Position numbers and translations under genes: made by a program
Shown here: positions 45,831 through 60,240 of the stretch, one piece after another
Numbering within the stretch: position 1 is the stretch's first letter
Layout: each line of letters begins with the position of its first letter
Source of the DNA: Dryas octopetala
Taxonomy: Eukaryota > Streptophyta > Magnoliopsida > Rosales > Rosaceae
Direction of reading: 5' to 3'
Assembly (NCBI GenBank): GCA_963921425.1
Contig: OY992834.1
Span: forward strand, 12,197,271-12,261,270
DNA length: 64,000 nt
Notes under the pieces: generated by a model
Told to the model about the DNA's origin: nothing
Seen by the model: the letters and a program-made list of their open reading frames with translations, nothing else
The model's database searches: none

Positions 45831-47340
45831 TTAAGTAGGATGCTTGTCATGCATCCTACTTTAATTTATTCTTAGTATTTAGGTTAAATTTTTTTACGGT
45901 CATTGACCACATAAACGACCGTATACATATAGCAACCTCACATAATTGATGGTCGTAGCCAAGCTTGATTGCGGCCAAGTTGTTCCAATTAAGCAAGGAA
46001 GCAGCCTATGTTGACAAGAAGGCTTCAACCGCAGTCTTTAAAGGTGATTCAAGAGCATCATGGAAATCCATTCAATGTCTAAGGACGATGAGCCACAACC
46101 GAATGCCTAATTGTGGGCTTCCATATTCATTTAATCTTTTACCAAAGCAAGAGTCTACTCAAGTTCAGAATTCAAAGTCAACATAAAGTACTAATTTAAG
46201 GGAATCACATCAATTGCCAAGATTAAGACCATACTTAGGAAATATTTCCAGAATTAGATTTTATCTTCAAACCGAAGTCTACTCCAAGCCCACTATGGGA
46301 AAAGTTTGGATATTCTTGGAGACCAAGTAGATAGAAGATAATTAAGGATTTTATCTCATCAAATCTTTGAGATTGAGTATGAGTTTTCTTTGAGGCCAAT
46401 TAATGGTCCGACCCATTAGGGTTGTCACTGAACCCTATAAATACAAGTTATTGAAGAAGCATAAAGGATCCCCCAGAGGCCAATCAGAATCAAGAATCAA
46501 TCAACAAAAACCACACCAAATATCATTTTTCGTTTTTTCAAGCTTCCTAGTTATCATGATTTAGTTTATCTCTTTTGTAATAGTTCGTTCTTGAGGGATT
46601 AAGGTTAATCTCATGATTTAATCTCATAAACTTATTAGGGTTTTAGTTTAATTTCTTTTCAAATAGTTAATTTTTAGATCGTTGTTGAGGAAATCGCATG
46701 GTTATCCTCAAGGATATAATGTTTCAGAACGTTTGGGGTTTTCCACAAATTTTTTAGTATTAATATGAGTGTGACCTTTAATTTGTCTATTGTTAGTTTA
46801 GATTTTATTTTTCGCACATAAATTAGGTTTATCGCTTTATTTATTTTCCGCATGTAAATGCTTTATTTATCGTTTTCCTAGTTTAGAGTAGTGTTAGATT
46901 ATGCATTTTAATGTTCACACTCGTATTAGTTCTATTATTTCTAGAGATTACCTTCATTTTGATTGCACTTTAGTTTTGTCGCACTTTAATTTTTGCATTT
47001 AGTTTTTAATTGCACTTTTAATTTTCGCATTTAGTTTTTAATTGCACTTTTAGTTTGTTTTATTTTTATTTTCATTAATTTCACACCATCATCCATATAT
47101 TCATAATCATCTACCGAATCGTACTCCATCACACCCTCCCAAAAGTCCTTGCATCAAGGCAGTGAGAACCTAAGGTCGATATTTGTTCCTTCCTCGGTCA
47201 CAATTGTTTGGTTCGAAGTCAGATACACGAAAAATTTATAATTGTACACTCAGTTTATGATCGCGTATTGACACGCCTAACGCATATAAGAAGGACACAG
47301 TTAAATTCCTTGATTCAAGGCCTACCTGACATGTGGCCGT
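45831..47340 (+). mobile_element. Possible solo LTR
   Basis: A 1.5-kb non-coding block with a TATA-like ccctataaatacaag at about 46430-46445, a downstream T-rich stretch with two near copies of cgcatttagtttttaattgc (around 46995-47045), and phrases such as gtttggttcgaagtcagata. The layout resembles a long LTR of a Ty3/gypsy element. I could not find ends or a TSD. Confidence 0.3.
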
Positions 47341-50288
47341 AGAATTTGCCCCACATTTTTGAAGCAGCACTTTGCAGTCACTTCTCTACAACTGCACATT
47401 TGGAGTCTGATTCGATCACCTCTAATAGTGCAATGGAATGATAAGAGTGATCTCAGCCATATGCTAAGAGTGATCTAAGTGCAATGTACTAAGTTATACA
47501 TGTGCATGCTAAGAGTGATCAAGCCATGCAGGCACTTCATTAACTTGAACGAGTGCATGAGTGATCTAAGTTATTTATTTATTTTTTTTGGCCAGGGAAG
47601 AGTGATCTAAGTTCAATTACATTACATATGTATAACTAGCTAGTTCAGTACTTGGGTTTTCTCTCTTTTTAAACACATTTAAATATATTTGTTTGTTAGT
47701 TACTAGTATATTCTATTCATTGACTTTCACACAAAAAAATCACTAAATTATTGTTTTTTAAAAGAAAAATCCAACACTTAATCATTAGCATTTTCTCTCT
47801 ATTTGTATTATTTTAGATATGGAACATCAATTAGTTATAAATATCTAATTCCCAATTCTCTTCTTCCTGTTGACTTTTAAATTAAGCCCAGACAGTATTA
47901 ATGTATTGGTAGGTTTTCTTGACCGTACCCAAACCTAATGAATCTTGCAGCATTAGAGAGCTGTTCGTGTTCCACCAAATTTATGCATAAAGTCACAAGG
48001 GGATAAATAGGGCTTCTTGGCTTTTGGATCCCAATACAAAACTAGTTGGGTAATGATAATGGTTTTAATGCAAAAAAGGTTTGCTGATATTGGTATAAAG
48101 ACAAAATATCTAAAGAGATACCCGTTTTAATAAAAAGAAAGATCATATCCCAACCTAATTTCATAATTTAAAGCTAGTGTGTAGTTCTTAAGTTATTTTC
48201 GAGAGTTGCTAAAACATTATTTAAATAAAAAAGTTACATAAAAATTCAACTGCGATCAGTAGGAGTTTGTTTAGAGTACGGATGCACAAACAAACAAATC
48301 TAACTATGGAAAAATTTATATTCTAATAATAGAAAAGTGATCTATTAAGAATTAGATGCAAAAGTTAAGAAGTGTTTTGAATGCACGGTGAGGCAACCAC
48401 CTTGAGCCCCAAATGCTATATATTGCATTACGTATTTACGCCTAAGTAATGTTTGGATTACATTTGTTGTTTTGTTATCTTAAAATGTTATTAATTATAA
48501 TAACTTTTATGTGTACTTATTGAAAAAAAATCACATGAATATACATCAGGGTCGATCATTTTATTTTTACAATTCACCTTGGATCACCAAAATCGCAAGA
48601 CCAACTCTACTTATATAACATATATACAATGTTTATATGTTAAAATTTATTTCTAAACATATAGATTATCAAAAACTTAAAATGATATCATAATAATTAA
48701 ATAATTTTCAATTTGATTCGATATTTGCAAACATAATCGTTGAAAGAAACCTAAAAGCATTCAAGGATTGTCATCATAAGATGACAATGCAGGGTTATCC
48801 CTAATAACAATATGATAGTTTTCTTTCTTAATTAGTGCCCACCAAGACAGATTAGCAAAACCATGTAACTGAACCACATACAGTGTCCCAGGTGTATATC
48901 ACATAACCCACACTTTACCGCGGATTCTCTGCATGTAGTCCACGGGTCATATCCTGGCCTGATGGTCAAACTTAATTGCTTTTTTCCATATACGATTTTA
49001 TTAGAAAAAACATAAATCTTTTCCCATTTTCTCCAAATTTTATTACTCAAACAGAATCTTTTTTCCCATTTTGTGAATTTTTATTACCAGAATTGAAAAA
49101 ATGTTTTTGGTGTGTACATAGCCCCTTGCTTTTCCACTGTCAATTATGACTAGTGAGCATGCAAAATAAAAATCTCCCAAAGATTTTCCAAAAAGGAGGA
49201 TTTTACAACTTTAAGATGACAATTCTTTTGCAAATGTAGCTAGATTCTCAAATTTATGACAATGCCTTATTTTGCATATTCGAAATTTAATGAGTAGAAA
49301 AAGAAAATGACTCAAAAGGCCAAAACCATATCAGCATATAATTTTTATTTTCTTATTTTTTGAAATAATTCTTTTCATTTTTATTTATTCTTAATTTTTA
49401 CCAAATTCCATAAACACAAAAACTTCCTATAAATATCAAAAAGTGAAAATAGTGATCATGTACAATGTTAATGATTCAATAATTTGATACAAATTTACAA
49501 TGCACATCCACTTTTTGAACAATTTATTAATGGAGAATTTTTTATTTTGTTTTTTGTGATTGTGAATAATTAGGAATGTCACTTGTGAGATTTTAAATCG
49601 AAATGCTTTTAAATTAACTACCGGAACCTATTTTCATGAATGCAGTAATGAATTTTAATTCTTAATCTCTAAAAAATAGTACAAGAAATAAAGTTGAAAT
49701 TTAAAAGCCGCACAAGAAAAGATATTCACTATGATTACTGTTTACTTTTGACTATCAAATTACCAAGTTAATCTTGACGACCTAATAATAGGTAACGAAC
49801 ATTACAACTAAAAGAATATTCAGAATCGTATCTAGCTAATTTATGTATATGGCAATACTTTCAAAAAGACGGCCGAGTGCATGTAATTGTCGTTAACGTA
49901 AAATCTAAAAAGAATCATCTGTACGTAATCTTATTACATATTAAAATAAAAAGACGGTTAACGTACGAGGTTTCGGTTGCTTTAATTTTCAAACAACTTC
50001 TTCCATCTTCTCTTTTTCAATATATTTCACATTTGTCAATAGAAATAATTTATTCCAATTTCACAAAAACCAACTGTAGTAAAAAAAATAAAAAAACAAA
50101 TTTTCAGAAGAAAAATAATTTGTTTAGGTTAAAAACAAAAAAGAATGAGAAGGGCATTATTGGTATAAGACAAGAAAAAAACAAACAAGAAACCATTTTT
50201 GCTCCCTTGCCAGAATCAGTAGAATCATAACTGCCCTTGCTGTGATGCTCTCCCCCTTCCCCAAGCCACTCCTCTCTCGCTCTTTGTC
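47341..50288. other. Intergenic DNA, no gene seen
   Basis: Very AT-rich. The phrase aagagtgatc is scattered several times over about 47440-47620 (gctaagagtgatc), suggesting a small decayed repeat. No coding frame is supported. Confidence 0.45.
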
Positions 50289-50291
50289 TCG

Positions 50292-50299
50292 CTATAAAA
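50292..50299 (+). promoter_or_regulatory. TATA box of the DUF1639 gene
   Basis: ctataaaa lies about 110 bp before the ATG at 50409 and is followed by a CT-rich region, a normal plant core-promoter layout. Confidence 0.6.
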
Positions 50300-50408
50300 T
50301 CCTCTCACTGTTAATCCCTCGAACACCATCACTACTACTGTGTCTACTCAATCAGAGAGGGTGATAAGTGAGAGAGAGAGTCCAGAGGGACCCAACAAAC
50401 CAATTTTC

Positions 50409-51800
50409 ATGGTGTTTCACTCGGTCCCTCAAACCCAACCCGAAACCAGACCCGAACCCAGACCAGTAACCACTTCCATGGCCTCCCCTGTGCCTTCAAA
50501 GTCTCTTCCCCACCAACCCCACCAACAGCGCCACCGCGACCTCCCTTTGTCTGAGCTCAAATGGGCGCTGAAAAACGCCATACCCACCACCACCACCAAC
50601 ACCAACACCACCAACACCACCATCACCACCATCACCACCACCATACCCATCACCACCACCACCAACACTAGCTACTCTCACCAATTCACCCACCACGACA
50701 CCCAACTCGCCAACCATGACTCGGTGGCTCAGCACCCTACCAACAACAACCCCAAGTCCTCCATTGACGACAGAATAGTGACCCACCAACACTCTGCCCG
50801 GGTCTTGATAGACCCGAGTCAGGACTGGGTAGCTAAGCAACTCGACCCTAAGTTCTTCAATGGTGACAGAGTTAGCGACCCACACTCTGCTGGGGTCTTG
50901 ATCGACCCGAGCAAGTTCTGGGTAGCTAAGCAACCCGACCCCAAGTCCTCCAATGACGAAAAAATGACCGACCCACTCTCCGCCGGGGTCTCTATCGACC
51001 CGCCGGAGACCAAAAAGCCGAAATCCAAGATTTCCATTCGTATTCGGTCCAAAGGCAAGGCTGTTGTTGTTGCTGAGGTGGAACCGCAAGCAGAGAATAA
51101 AAACCAGAGCTCTGCTGCCGCTGCTGCTGCTGCTGAGGTGGAAACGCAAGCAGAGAAGCAAAATCAGAGCTCTACTGCTGCTGCTGCTGCTTTAGCAGCG
51201 GAGGCTGAGGCTGAGGCTGAGGCTGAGGCTGAGGCAGAGGCAGAGGCGGAGTCGGAGGCGATGGAGGTGGATATGGTGGAGGAGACATTTCAGAAGACTT
51301 GGAATCTCAGGCCCCGAAAACCGGTGCCTAAGCCCAATGGTGGTAATGGTGTACTGAAAACTGGTGCCCCGCTGGTGCAGCACAACAAGACCCAGGAGGC
51401 GGGCCGCTCTAAGGGGGCAGCTGAGGCCAAAGGTGACAAGAAGGAGAAGAAGCTGAGTATATCAGTTTCGCTGACGAAGGAGGAGATTGAAGAGGACCTT
51501 TTCATTATGACCGGGGTGAAGCCCTCAAGGCGGCCGAAGAAGAGAGCTAAGAATGTGCAGAGACAGCTTGATGTACTGTATTGTTCAATTCAATGGCGTA
51601 TATATGGGTTTGGTTATTTTTTGTTGTTGAGTCTTTGAGGTTTTGAGTTTGGTGTAGTGTGATTGTTGTTGTTTGTTTTGGTCATTAGGGTTTTGAATTG
51701 TTTGGTATTTGATGTGGTTTCGATTGTTTTGCAGAATTTATTTCCGGGAATGTGGCTGAATTCAATCTCGGCAGATTCCTACCGGGTTTCCAAGGAGTAA
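50409..51800 (+). CDS. DUF1639 family protein
   Basis: Exons 50409-51572 and 51735-51800 splice in phase 0 (QRQLD|NLFPGMWLNSI) to about 409 residues. The C-terminal part carries the DUF1639 signature: WNLRPRKP, then SLTKEEIEEDLFIMTG and KPSRRPKKRAKNVQRQLD. The N-terminal LPLSELKWALKN also fits the family. In between lie a Thr/Asn-rich run (about residues 59-88), three tandem units of about 31 residues (HSARVLIDPS-type), an Ala run and a long Ala-Glu alternation, probably disordered. The family function is unknown; the basic RPKKRAK stretch could be a nuclear signal. The ATG at 50409 is the first in frame after the TATA box. The intron-retaining reading would replace the conserved end, which supports the splice. 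Confidence 0.88.
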
Positions 51801-54161
<2,361 letters not shown>

Positions 54162-54164
<3 letters not shown>

Positions 54165-55718
54165 TGCTCTCTTTGTATTTTCTTCCTTTTCTTTTTTTCA
54201 TTTTATCAAGGAACAAAGTGGTAAAATGGCCTTAAATATGTTTTGTGGCTGAACATTCTTTGGGAGCTTCAACCATGGGGTAGCTTGAGATGTAAATTGG
54301 TTATGATTTCTTTTGTTTCTCATCTGATCTTGCCATCATGTCTGCCATACGCTGAAGCACAATCTTCATTTACTTTTTTGATGCGTGCTTGCTTTTCAAA
54401 CAGTTAAAAAGAAATTCATCAAATTTTTTTACGTTCTTGACTGTTGCTTAGATTTGGTACAATATCGATATAACTCGCCTTGGATGTTGAATATCAAATT
54501 TACTGTTTTATTGCAATTTAGTTTTGTTGTAAGTGTCAAATTGTTGGTGTGCCAAATTAATCTTGGTATCATGGATCACTAATTTGTTCTCAGAGTTAAA
54601 GTTACTGAAGACCACAAAATCTGGTTTTTCAGTCCGAATAATTCATGTTTCTGTAGCGTTTCAAGCATATTGTTGTATTTGTTCAATGTTCTATTTGTAG
54701 TTGAACAAGTTCAAATTCAGCTTTTGTTAGACTAAAAAAATTCCAAAGTTGGTAATTAACTTTTACACTGAAAAGTAAGAAGCAGCTTGCCATATAAGGA
54801 GCTATACATGGCTCAGTGGGTGTAATGCTCATGTTTCTTACTGAAGTTTCACCTTATTTTTGACCTCACAGATTGAGCATACTGCATTGCTCGCACAATC
54901 CTCAGGGTGCATCTGGCTTGCTGCCAATTAAGAACTGACCTAGACTACCTAATGTGGAGTCTTCCCTCCAAAGGCTGCATTTCCGAACCAGATACCTGTA
55001 ACTTCATGGGGGAGGCAAGCCTACCATCCACAATTTAGAGGTCAATGGTAATAATGAATACACACGGACACACACAGATATAGTAATTTGGTATAGAGTT
55101 ATAATTACTTGATGAGAACATGCATACTACTTTTTTGGTTACATAATTCATTGAAGGAGCAGCCTGCATTTCTCTGTTTGCTACATAGATGTTTCTTGCA
55201 AATTTACGACCAAACATTTGTTTGGTTAGCCACTTCAAACATGCCTATTATGCCATTTAAGATGCCCACGGAATCTTTGTTAACTATCAGACCATTTCTT
55301 GTTTCTTACCTTATGGTTGTTTTTATAGTTACATACCTTCTATACTATATATTATTAAATTTTTTTTGACCGAAGTATTACTTTATTCTGTACTAAAAGC
55401 GTCCTTTTAACTTTAATCTGAATAGTACCAATCATATAATTTTCAATTTGTCAATTTGGTCCTAGTTTCAACTTTCAAGTTGAATAATGTCAACCTTGCA
55501 ATTTTCAATGTGCAAATTTAGTCCCTAATCTAGTACTGTTATTGGACAAATAAAAGGCCTCCGCATGTCCCGATGTAATTGTAATTTCACAGATCACTGC
55601 CTCTGTGCTCAAATTGTCCCTTCTAGAACCAGTTTCCTGACCATGTGAGCAACTTGTGGTTACCATCTCAAAAAGTTTTGATCTATTCAACATTTTTTTT
55701 CACTAAATATTCTTTTAA
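54162..55718. other. Intergenic DNA, no gene seen
   Basis: AT-rich; no supported coding frame or RNA gene. Confidence 0.45.
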
Positions 55719-56470
55719 GGCATAAATTCAATTTAGACACATAACTATATATGCTATTTCAACGAGGTCCACGAACTTTCAAATATTTCAAATATACACT
55801 TGATTTATTATGTAAATTGAAAAATGAAATTTCGTACATCAATTTATTGAGAGATAAGTTAAATGTCAGTTTGGCATTTGCTAACGAGGATTAATTGGCG
55901 ACGTGGCACCAACTCAGCATACATTTCCCGCCAAATGAGCAACACATGTCCAATTGACACGGGCCCACACACCCATCACCTCTTTCCCGCTCGTTGAACG
56001 CTCTCCTGACCATTTACTCTCCAAAAAACATCACGTTTTCCCCCAAATTTGAATATAAATCCCTCACTTGTGTTCAACGAGCGAGAAAGAGATGATGAGT
56101 TTGTGTTTGTGGACCCGTGTCAGGGGTTAGGTGGACCTGTGTCGCTCATTTGGCGGGAAATGAGCAACACGGGTCCACCTAACCCCTGACACGGGCCCAC
56201 AAACTCTCTCTCTCTCTCTCTATTATTATTAAATTGTGGGCCCGTGTAGCTCATTTGGCAGGAAATGTTTGCTGAGACAGCACCACGTCGCCAAGTAATC
56301 CCGGTCAGCAAAAGCCAAGCTGTCATTTAACTGATCTCTCAACGAATCAATGGACAGAAATTAATTTTTCAATTTAGATAATAAATCGGGTGTATATTTG
56401 AAATACTTTAAAGTTTATGGACCCCGTTGAAATAGCTTATATAGTTATGTGTCTAAATTGAATTTATGCC
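55719..56470. mobile_element. Mutator-like foldback MITE with an internal hairpin
   Basis: 752 bp with terminal inverted repeats of about 230 bp. The left end is ggcataaattcaatttagac and the inverted right end is the same, continuing with acataactata, atttcaacg and further matches down to gccaaatgagc-acac. A perfect 9-bp duplication ttcttttaa flanks it (55710-55718 and 56471-56479). The centre includes a second palindrome at 56105-56204. No transposase is present. Confidence 0.9.
56105..56204. repeat. Near-perfect hairpin inside the MITE
   Basis: Arms of 43 bp (56105-56147 and 56162-56204) with about three mismatches surround a 14-nt loop. The arm begins gtttgtgg and contains caggggttaggtgga. 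Confidence 0.9.
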
Positions 56471-57307
56471 TTCTTTTAAATTGGTACACTTGTATTACCT
56501 GAACAATGTTCGGTTCTATGTAAAACATTGCTACTCGGAGTTAATATCAGATTTGAATCTAGTGGATTTTTTTTTCCGTCTTCAGTGGTTAACAAAATTA
56601 GATGAACAACTTTGATACAACTTTAAATCTGTAGAGTGGACATTGTTCAAAATGAATCTAAATATATCAAATTGATGTAAATTTTGTTTTAGATTGGTCT
56701 AAGTGCATTTTGCTGGAGTTATTACAAGTTCATATTGGTCCCAATTAAAGCTAGAAAAACCAACTTAAACCTTTCAGTAAACTAGAGAGGGTAGGTAGAA
56801 GTGCACTTTTCTGTAATGTTTGCCTCATAGTAAATGGGTAGTTGGAAAGTGAGGCTGTAATTGTAGTTATGTTTCCATAGTTACATATAACAACTGATAA
56901 GAGCTGGACAGAGTGACTTCAAATTTTTTATCATTATTTTATTGATTCAGATAGAAGTTTTGAAAACCATCTGTACATTTCCAATTTTATGGATATTTCT
57001 TTTTTCACTAACATCTAATGCTATGGATTGGTATAGACAGAAAAAGGTCACCTACTTAAGTGGGAAAACGCATAATTACTTTTTGATGGTTTTTTGGTAT
57101 GCGATGATTATTGAATACATGAAATAAGGTACTTTTTAATGGTACTCTCTTTTGATATGATTGTTTAGTTGTAGTCTTGCTGACCCTCAAGAGTTGTTTG
57201 TGTGCATGCTAAAGTGTGGAAGATTATTGTGTGGCATAAGCAGTCCAACATTTGGAATCCAGTTCAAGGGGTTGTTGACTTGTTGCTGAGTGAGCTGTTC
57301 CAGTTAG
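56471..57307. other. Intergenic DNA, no gene seen
   Basis: AT-rich; nothing recognised. Confidence 0.45.
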
Positions 57308-57553
57308 AGGCATGGTGACGCCAACCTGCAACGGTGCATGGAGTGAACAGTCAGGGACTTGGGTGGGTATGTAAAGAAGACGTTTGTGCTGGCAAAATTG
57401 TGCAGCAGTTTTATAACAGAGGCTGAGGCAGTAAGGAGAGGGATAGAAGCTCTGCAAGTTGGGTGGCTGAAGGGTAAGCTTGAGTCGGATGCAAAGGTTC
57501 TCATAGATAGTTTGGAACAGTCTGTGGTATGGATGCCCAGTTGGAAGTCGTAG
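57308..57553 (+). pseudogene. RNase H domain relic, LINE-type
   Basis: The translation shows CNGAWSEQSGTWVG, where DGAWS is expected, and then TEAEAVRRGIEALQVGWLKGKLESDAKVLIDSLE, which follows the RVT_3/RNase H-like pattern (E-A-E-A, then ESDA). The frames differ between the two parts, and the domain ends early. It is a short dead fragment like the one at 32 kb, but from a different copy. Confidence 0.55.
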
Positions 57554-58322
57554 TGTATGACAAAGCAGCTGGTTGCAAATTTTGACTGTTTTTTCTGGTA
57601 TGTTAGCATATTTTGCATATAAAAATCTTGTAAGCTTCTGTTGGATTGATTCGATTGAAAACCTTCCTTACTGGTTGATTAACGCCTTGGAGCTGGAGCT
57701 TGACCTTGACCTTGTACCAAAAGCCTTCATGTGTGAGAATTGTTAATGAGGTCCAATCGTTTTTGCCATCAATCTTAGAAAATGATCTAGTTTGTGTTTG
57801 TGAGGTGTTTTGGTGATTGAAGCGCTTTGGATGTGATCATTCCTTTCTTATTATCCGTGCAAGAAGAAATGTTTGGGCTCTGTTACCTTCACAGAGTTCT
57901 TGTCCTTATCAGCAGCACTAGAGCCTAGAGGGTTATTTGCCCTTCTTTACAATTTTAAGGGATCTCTCCTGGTCTCAAAAGGAACGTTGTTTGCCCTTTC
58001 GGGTGATCACACCTTCTAACATCACTCTTATGGTGCATGCCCGGAAGAGATGTCGTGAGGCTATAGGCTCTTTACCATGAAGAAAATAATAGAACAATGA
58101 AATTTCCTACCCAGTGAAAACTATTTCATTCCAATGATCAAGAGCTGCATGCTCTACAGCTTTCAATTTTGGTCATTCCACGGCTGAGGGTCCTCATCTA
58201 TACAACAAAACCGAAAAAATAACATCTCAAAACTACTCACTTGAGCCTCATCATCACTTGAGCTATGATGTTGTACTGCTTCAATGCACCATTTAAATAC
58301 CGTTTAAGAGCTTAGTTAAAGC
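57554..58322. other. 3' flank of the DUF247 gene
   Basis: No gene seen. It probably contains the 3' UTR of the minus-strand DUF247 gene. Confidence 0.45.
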
Positions 58323-59678
58323 TTAGGATTTGAGTGACTTAACGGATCCAACGATTGAGAAAACCAGGACAAAAAGTCCAAGTACAGTCGAACTGCCTGT
58401 CCAAAGATCATTGAAGTAAACTCGTTTCAGGGTTGCCACATTACGGTTCCAAAAACTAATTCCATAGTGCTTATGAAGCTGCTCACAGACACCAGCATAG
58501 CAGGACACATCATCCATAATCTGGTCACAAAGTGTGTTGATCAGGTTCGCCACTGTTTCGTTGCTGCCTAGCTTGTTAACGATGACTCCATTCTCAATCA
58601 GCAGATTCACATCTTCCACAGTGTCCACAAGTTTATCCATCAGCAGAAAGTACTCGCAGACATAAGCCGTGTCCGGATACAGAAACTGCTCCAAGGCCAT
58701 GACGTTTCGAATCACGCATTCAGTCTCATCTTTTACCCGAAATTGTGTAAGCTTCAAGTCCATGTTTGTAAAACATGCCAAGTTGAAATTACAATCGTGG
58801 GACTCGTCGCCTTTTATGACAAAGCCTGCTTCTTTAAGAGGCCTAAAGTTCATCCCTGCACCCTTCAGCTTTCTCACGTCACATATACTTTTGATGGGGG
58901 CGCGACGATTATCTACCCAGCAGGCCATTTCTTGTTCCGGACACAGAAAATGTCTTACCAAATCAGTGAAATGTTTGGGTTCTACTCCATTCCTGACTGA
59001 TCTTTCCTTACTGTAATCTTTGAAGAACTCACACGAAAGCTTAAGAAATGGATGAACAGGTTCTGCTTTGACAATCTTTATAGCAATATGATCATTTTGG
59101 GGGCGAGTCCCACGAAAGCAACGCAAGCAGTACTTACAAATAATCTCTAGAGCACATTGATCGTATTGGGCCTGCTCTTGTGCTTGCTCTTCTCTGTGGG
59201 GATGTAAATTGCCATTAGGGGCAGCAGGCATGGCAAAGTCATATAGGTCTTGAAGAAGAGAATAAGGGAGCTGATTTTCGAACAGTATCAAGTCCTGCTC
59301 TACAGCTTTCTTCAGCCATGGTGATCTTAATATGTGATAATAATTTTCGGGGTTTCCGGAGTTCATCAAAAAGAGCTCAATGATGAAGCATGCATCAACT
59401 AAGATTACCTCCACAAAAACGTCGATGTCACGCTGGTTAATGGTCCCTGCATAACAACCAAGAATGCTTTCTTGACGATCCTGGATGAAGCGTTTTAGTT
59501 CATCCTTACTCTTCAAAGAAGCTGGACAGAAATTCTCACAATATATTCTTTTGTGGGTCTCCATGTCCTCGAGCTCTGGTTTGCCATGGTGGAAAGGGCC
59601 GATAGAAAGTAAATGAGAAGTGTATGCTGCTTCATTTACATTGCGGAGTTTGCTGGGAATGTAAGTCTCATTACACAT
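58323..59678 (-). CDS. DUF247 (UPF0481) family protein
   Basis: An open frame of 451 residues. It opens MCNETYIPSKLRNVNEAAYT and soon shows SIGPFHHGKPELEDMETHK, matching the DUF247 start (usually C-x-I-Y-x-V-P-x-x-L-R, then SIGPxHHG). VDACFIIELF and LFENQLPYSLLQDLY are further family hallmarks. A hydrophobic segment, SSTVLGLFVLVFSIVGSV, at about residues 428-447 is the usual C-terminal membrane anchor. The family's biochemical role is not known. Many members have a further 20-60 N-terminal residues that are missing here, and an in-frame stop lies two codons before the ATG. The gene is either naturally short, has an unseen upstream exon, or was shortened by the retroelement just upstream. Confidence 0.87.
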   Translation of the reverse strand: MCNETYIPSKLRNVNEAAYTSHLLSIGPFHHGKPELEDMETHKRIYCENFCPASLKSKDELKRFIQDRQESILGCYAGTINQRDIDVFVEVILVDACFIIELFLMNSGNPENYYHILRSPWLKKAVEQDLILFENQLPYSLLQDLYDFAMPAAPNGNLHPHREEQAQEQAQYDQCALEIICKYCLRCFRGTRPQNDHIAIKIVKAEPVHPFLKLSCEFFKDYSKERSVRNGVEPKHFTDLVRHFLCPEQEMACWVDNRRAPIKSICDVRKLKGAGMNFRPLKEAGFVIKGDESHDCNFNLACFTNMDLKLTQFRVKDETECVIRNVMALEQFLYPDTAYVCEYFLLMDKLVDTVEDVNLLIENGVIVNKLGSNETVANLINTLCDQIMDDVSCYAGVCEQLHKHYGISFWNRNVATLKRVYFNDLWTGSSTVLGLFVLVFSIVGSVKSLKS

Positions 59679-59779
59679 CTTTTAGCATACACAACTCATA
59701 GGCACAAATCAAATATATATATGTATATGTTCTGCATTCTATGAGATAATCATGCTGTCATAACAGGTAATCACACAGC

Positions 59780-60240
59780 AATACATACCTGATGATGCCA
59801 TGTCTGTTTTGCAGGTATTTGACTAGGAGTCCAGGTGCACACCAGCTGCTCGATGATAGTCACAATGCACAAGTCTTCCAGCCAGCACAATGCTTCAGAA
59901 CTTCACACGAGATGGGGCAGTGAATGAATAGCTCAAGTGACTGTGTGGCTGGGGACCTATGCTTTATATAGGGTCTTGAGATCCCGAGTGTCCTCCCACT
60001 AAGGTACCTCTGTCTCAATCCTAATTGGACTCCTATATAAAGTCTTATTTAGTTGTGTTTAGTATACAACACATAGTGTTGGTATCCAATTAATCCTAGT
60101 TCATACTGGTTTAGGATTCCATCCTAATGTGGACTGGTTATGTAGTGGTTTTAAGTTAATCTCCTTATTACTTGCAACTTAAGTAAAGTACTTAGTCGAA
60201 TCCTAATAGAACAAGGCCTAATGTCCATGAGTATCTTACA
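59780..60240 (-). repeat. 3' LTR of the minus-strand copia element (outer edge uncertain)
   Basis: On the minus strand the LTR begins TGTAAGATACTCATGG at 60240, directly after the polypurine aagtgggagaa. A TATA box ccctatataaagc lies at about 59961-59973. The 5' partner LTR is outside the window, so the outer border cannot be fixed by comparison; about 59780 is an estimate. Confidence 0.6.

Noticed and set aside
50340-50408. Upstream GTG extension of the DUF1639 frame
   Set aside because: Plant nuclear genes start at ATG; the first in-frame ATG is 50409.
50496-51161. 221-codon antisense frame over the DUF1639 gene
   Set aside because: A shadow of the low-complexity coding sequence; no family resemblance, and the sense frame has the conserved domain and splice site.
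59789-59801. First exon ATGGCATCATCAG of the DUF247 gene
   Set aside because: The donor looks good, but no acceptor before 59678 joins it in the DUF247 frame, and it may lie within the LTR.
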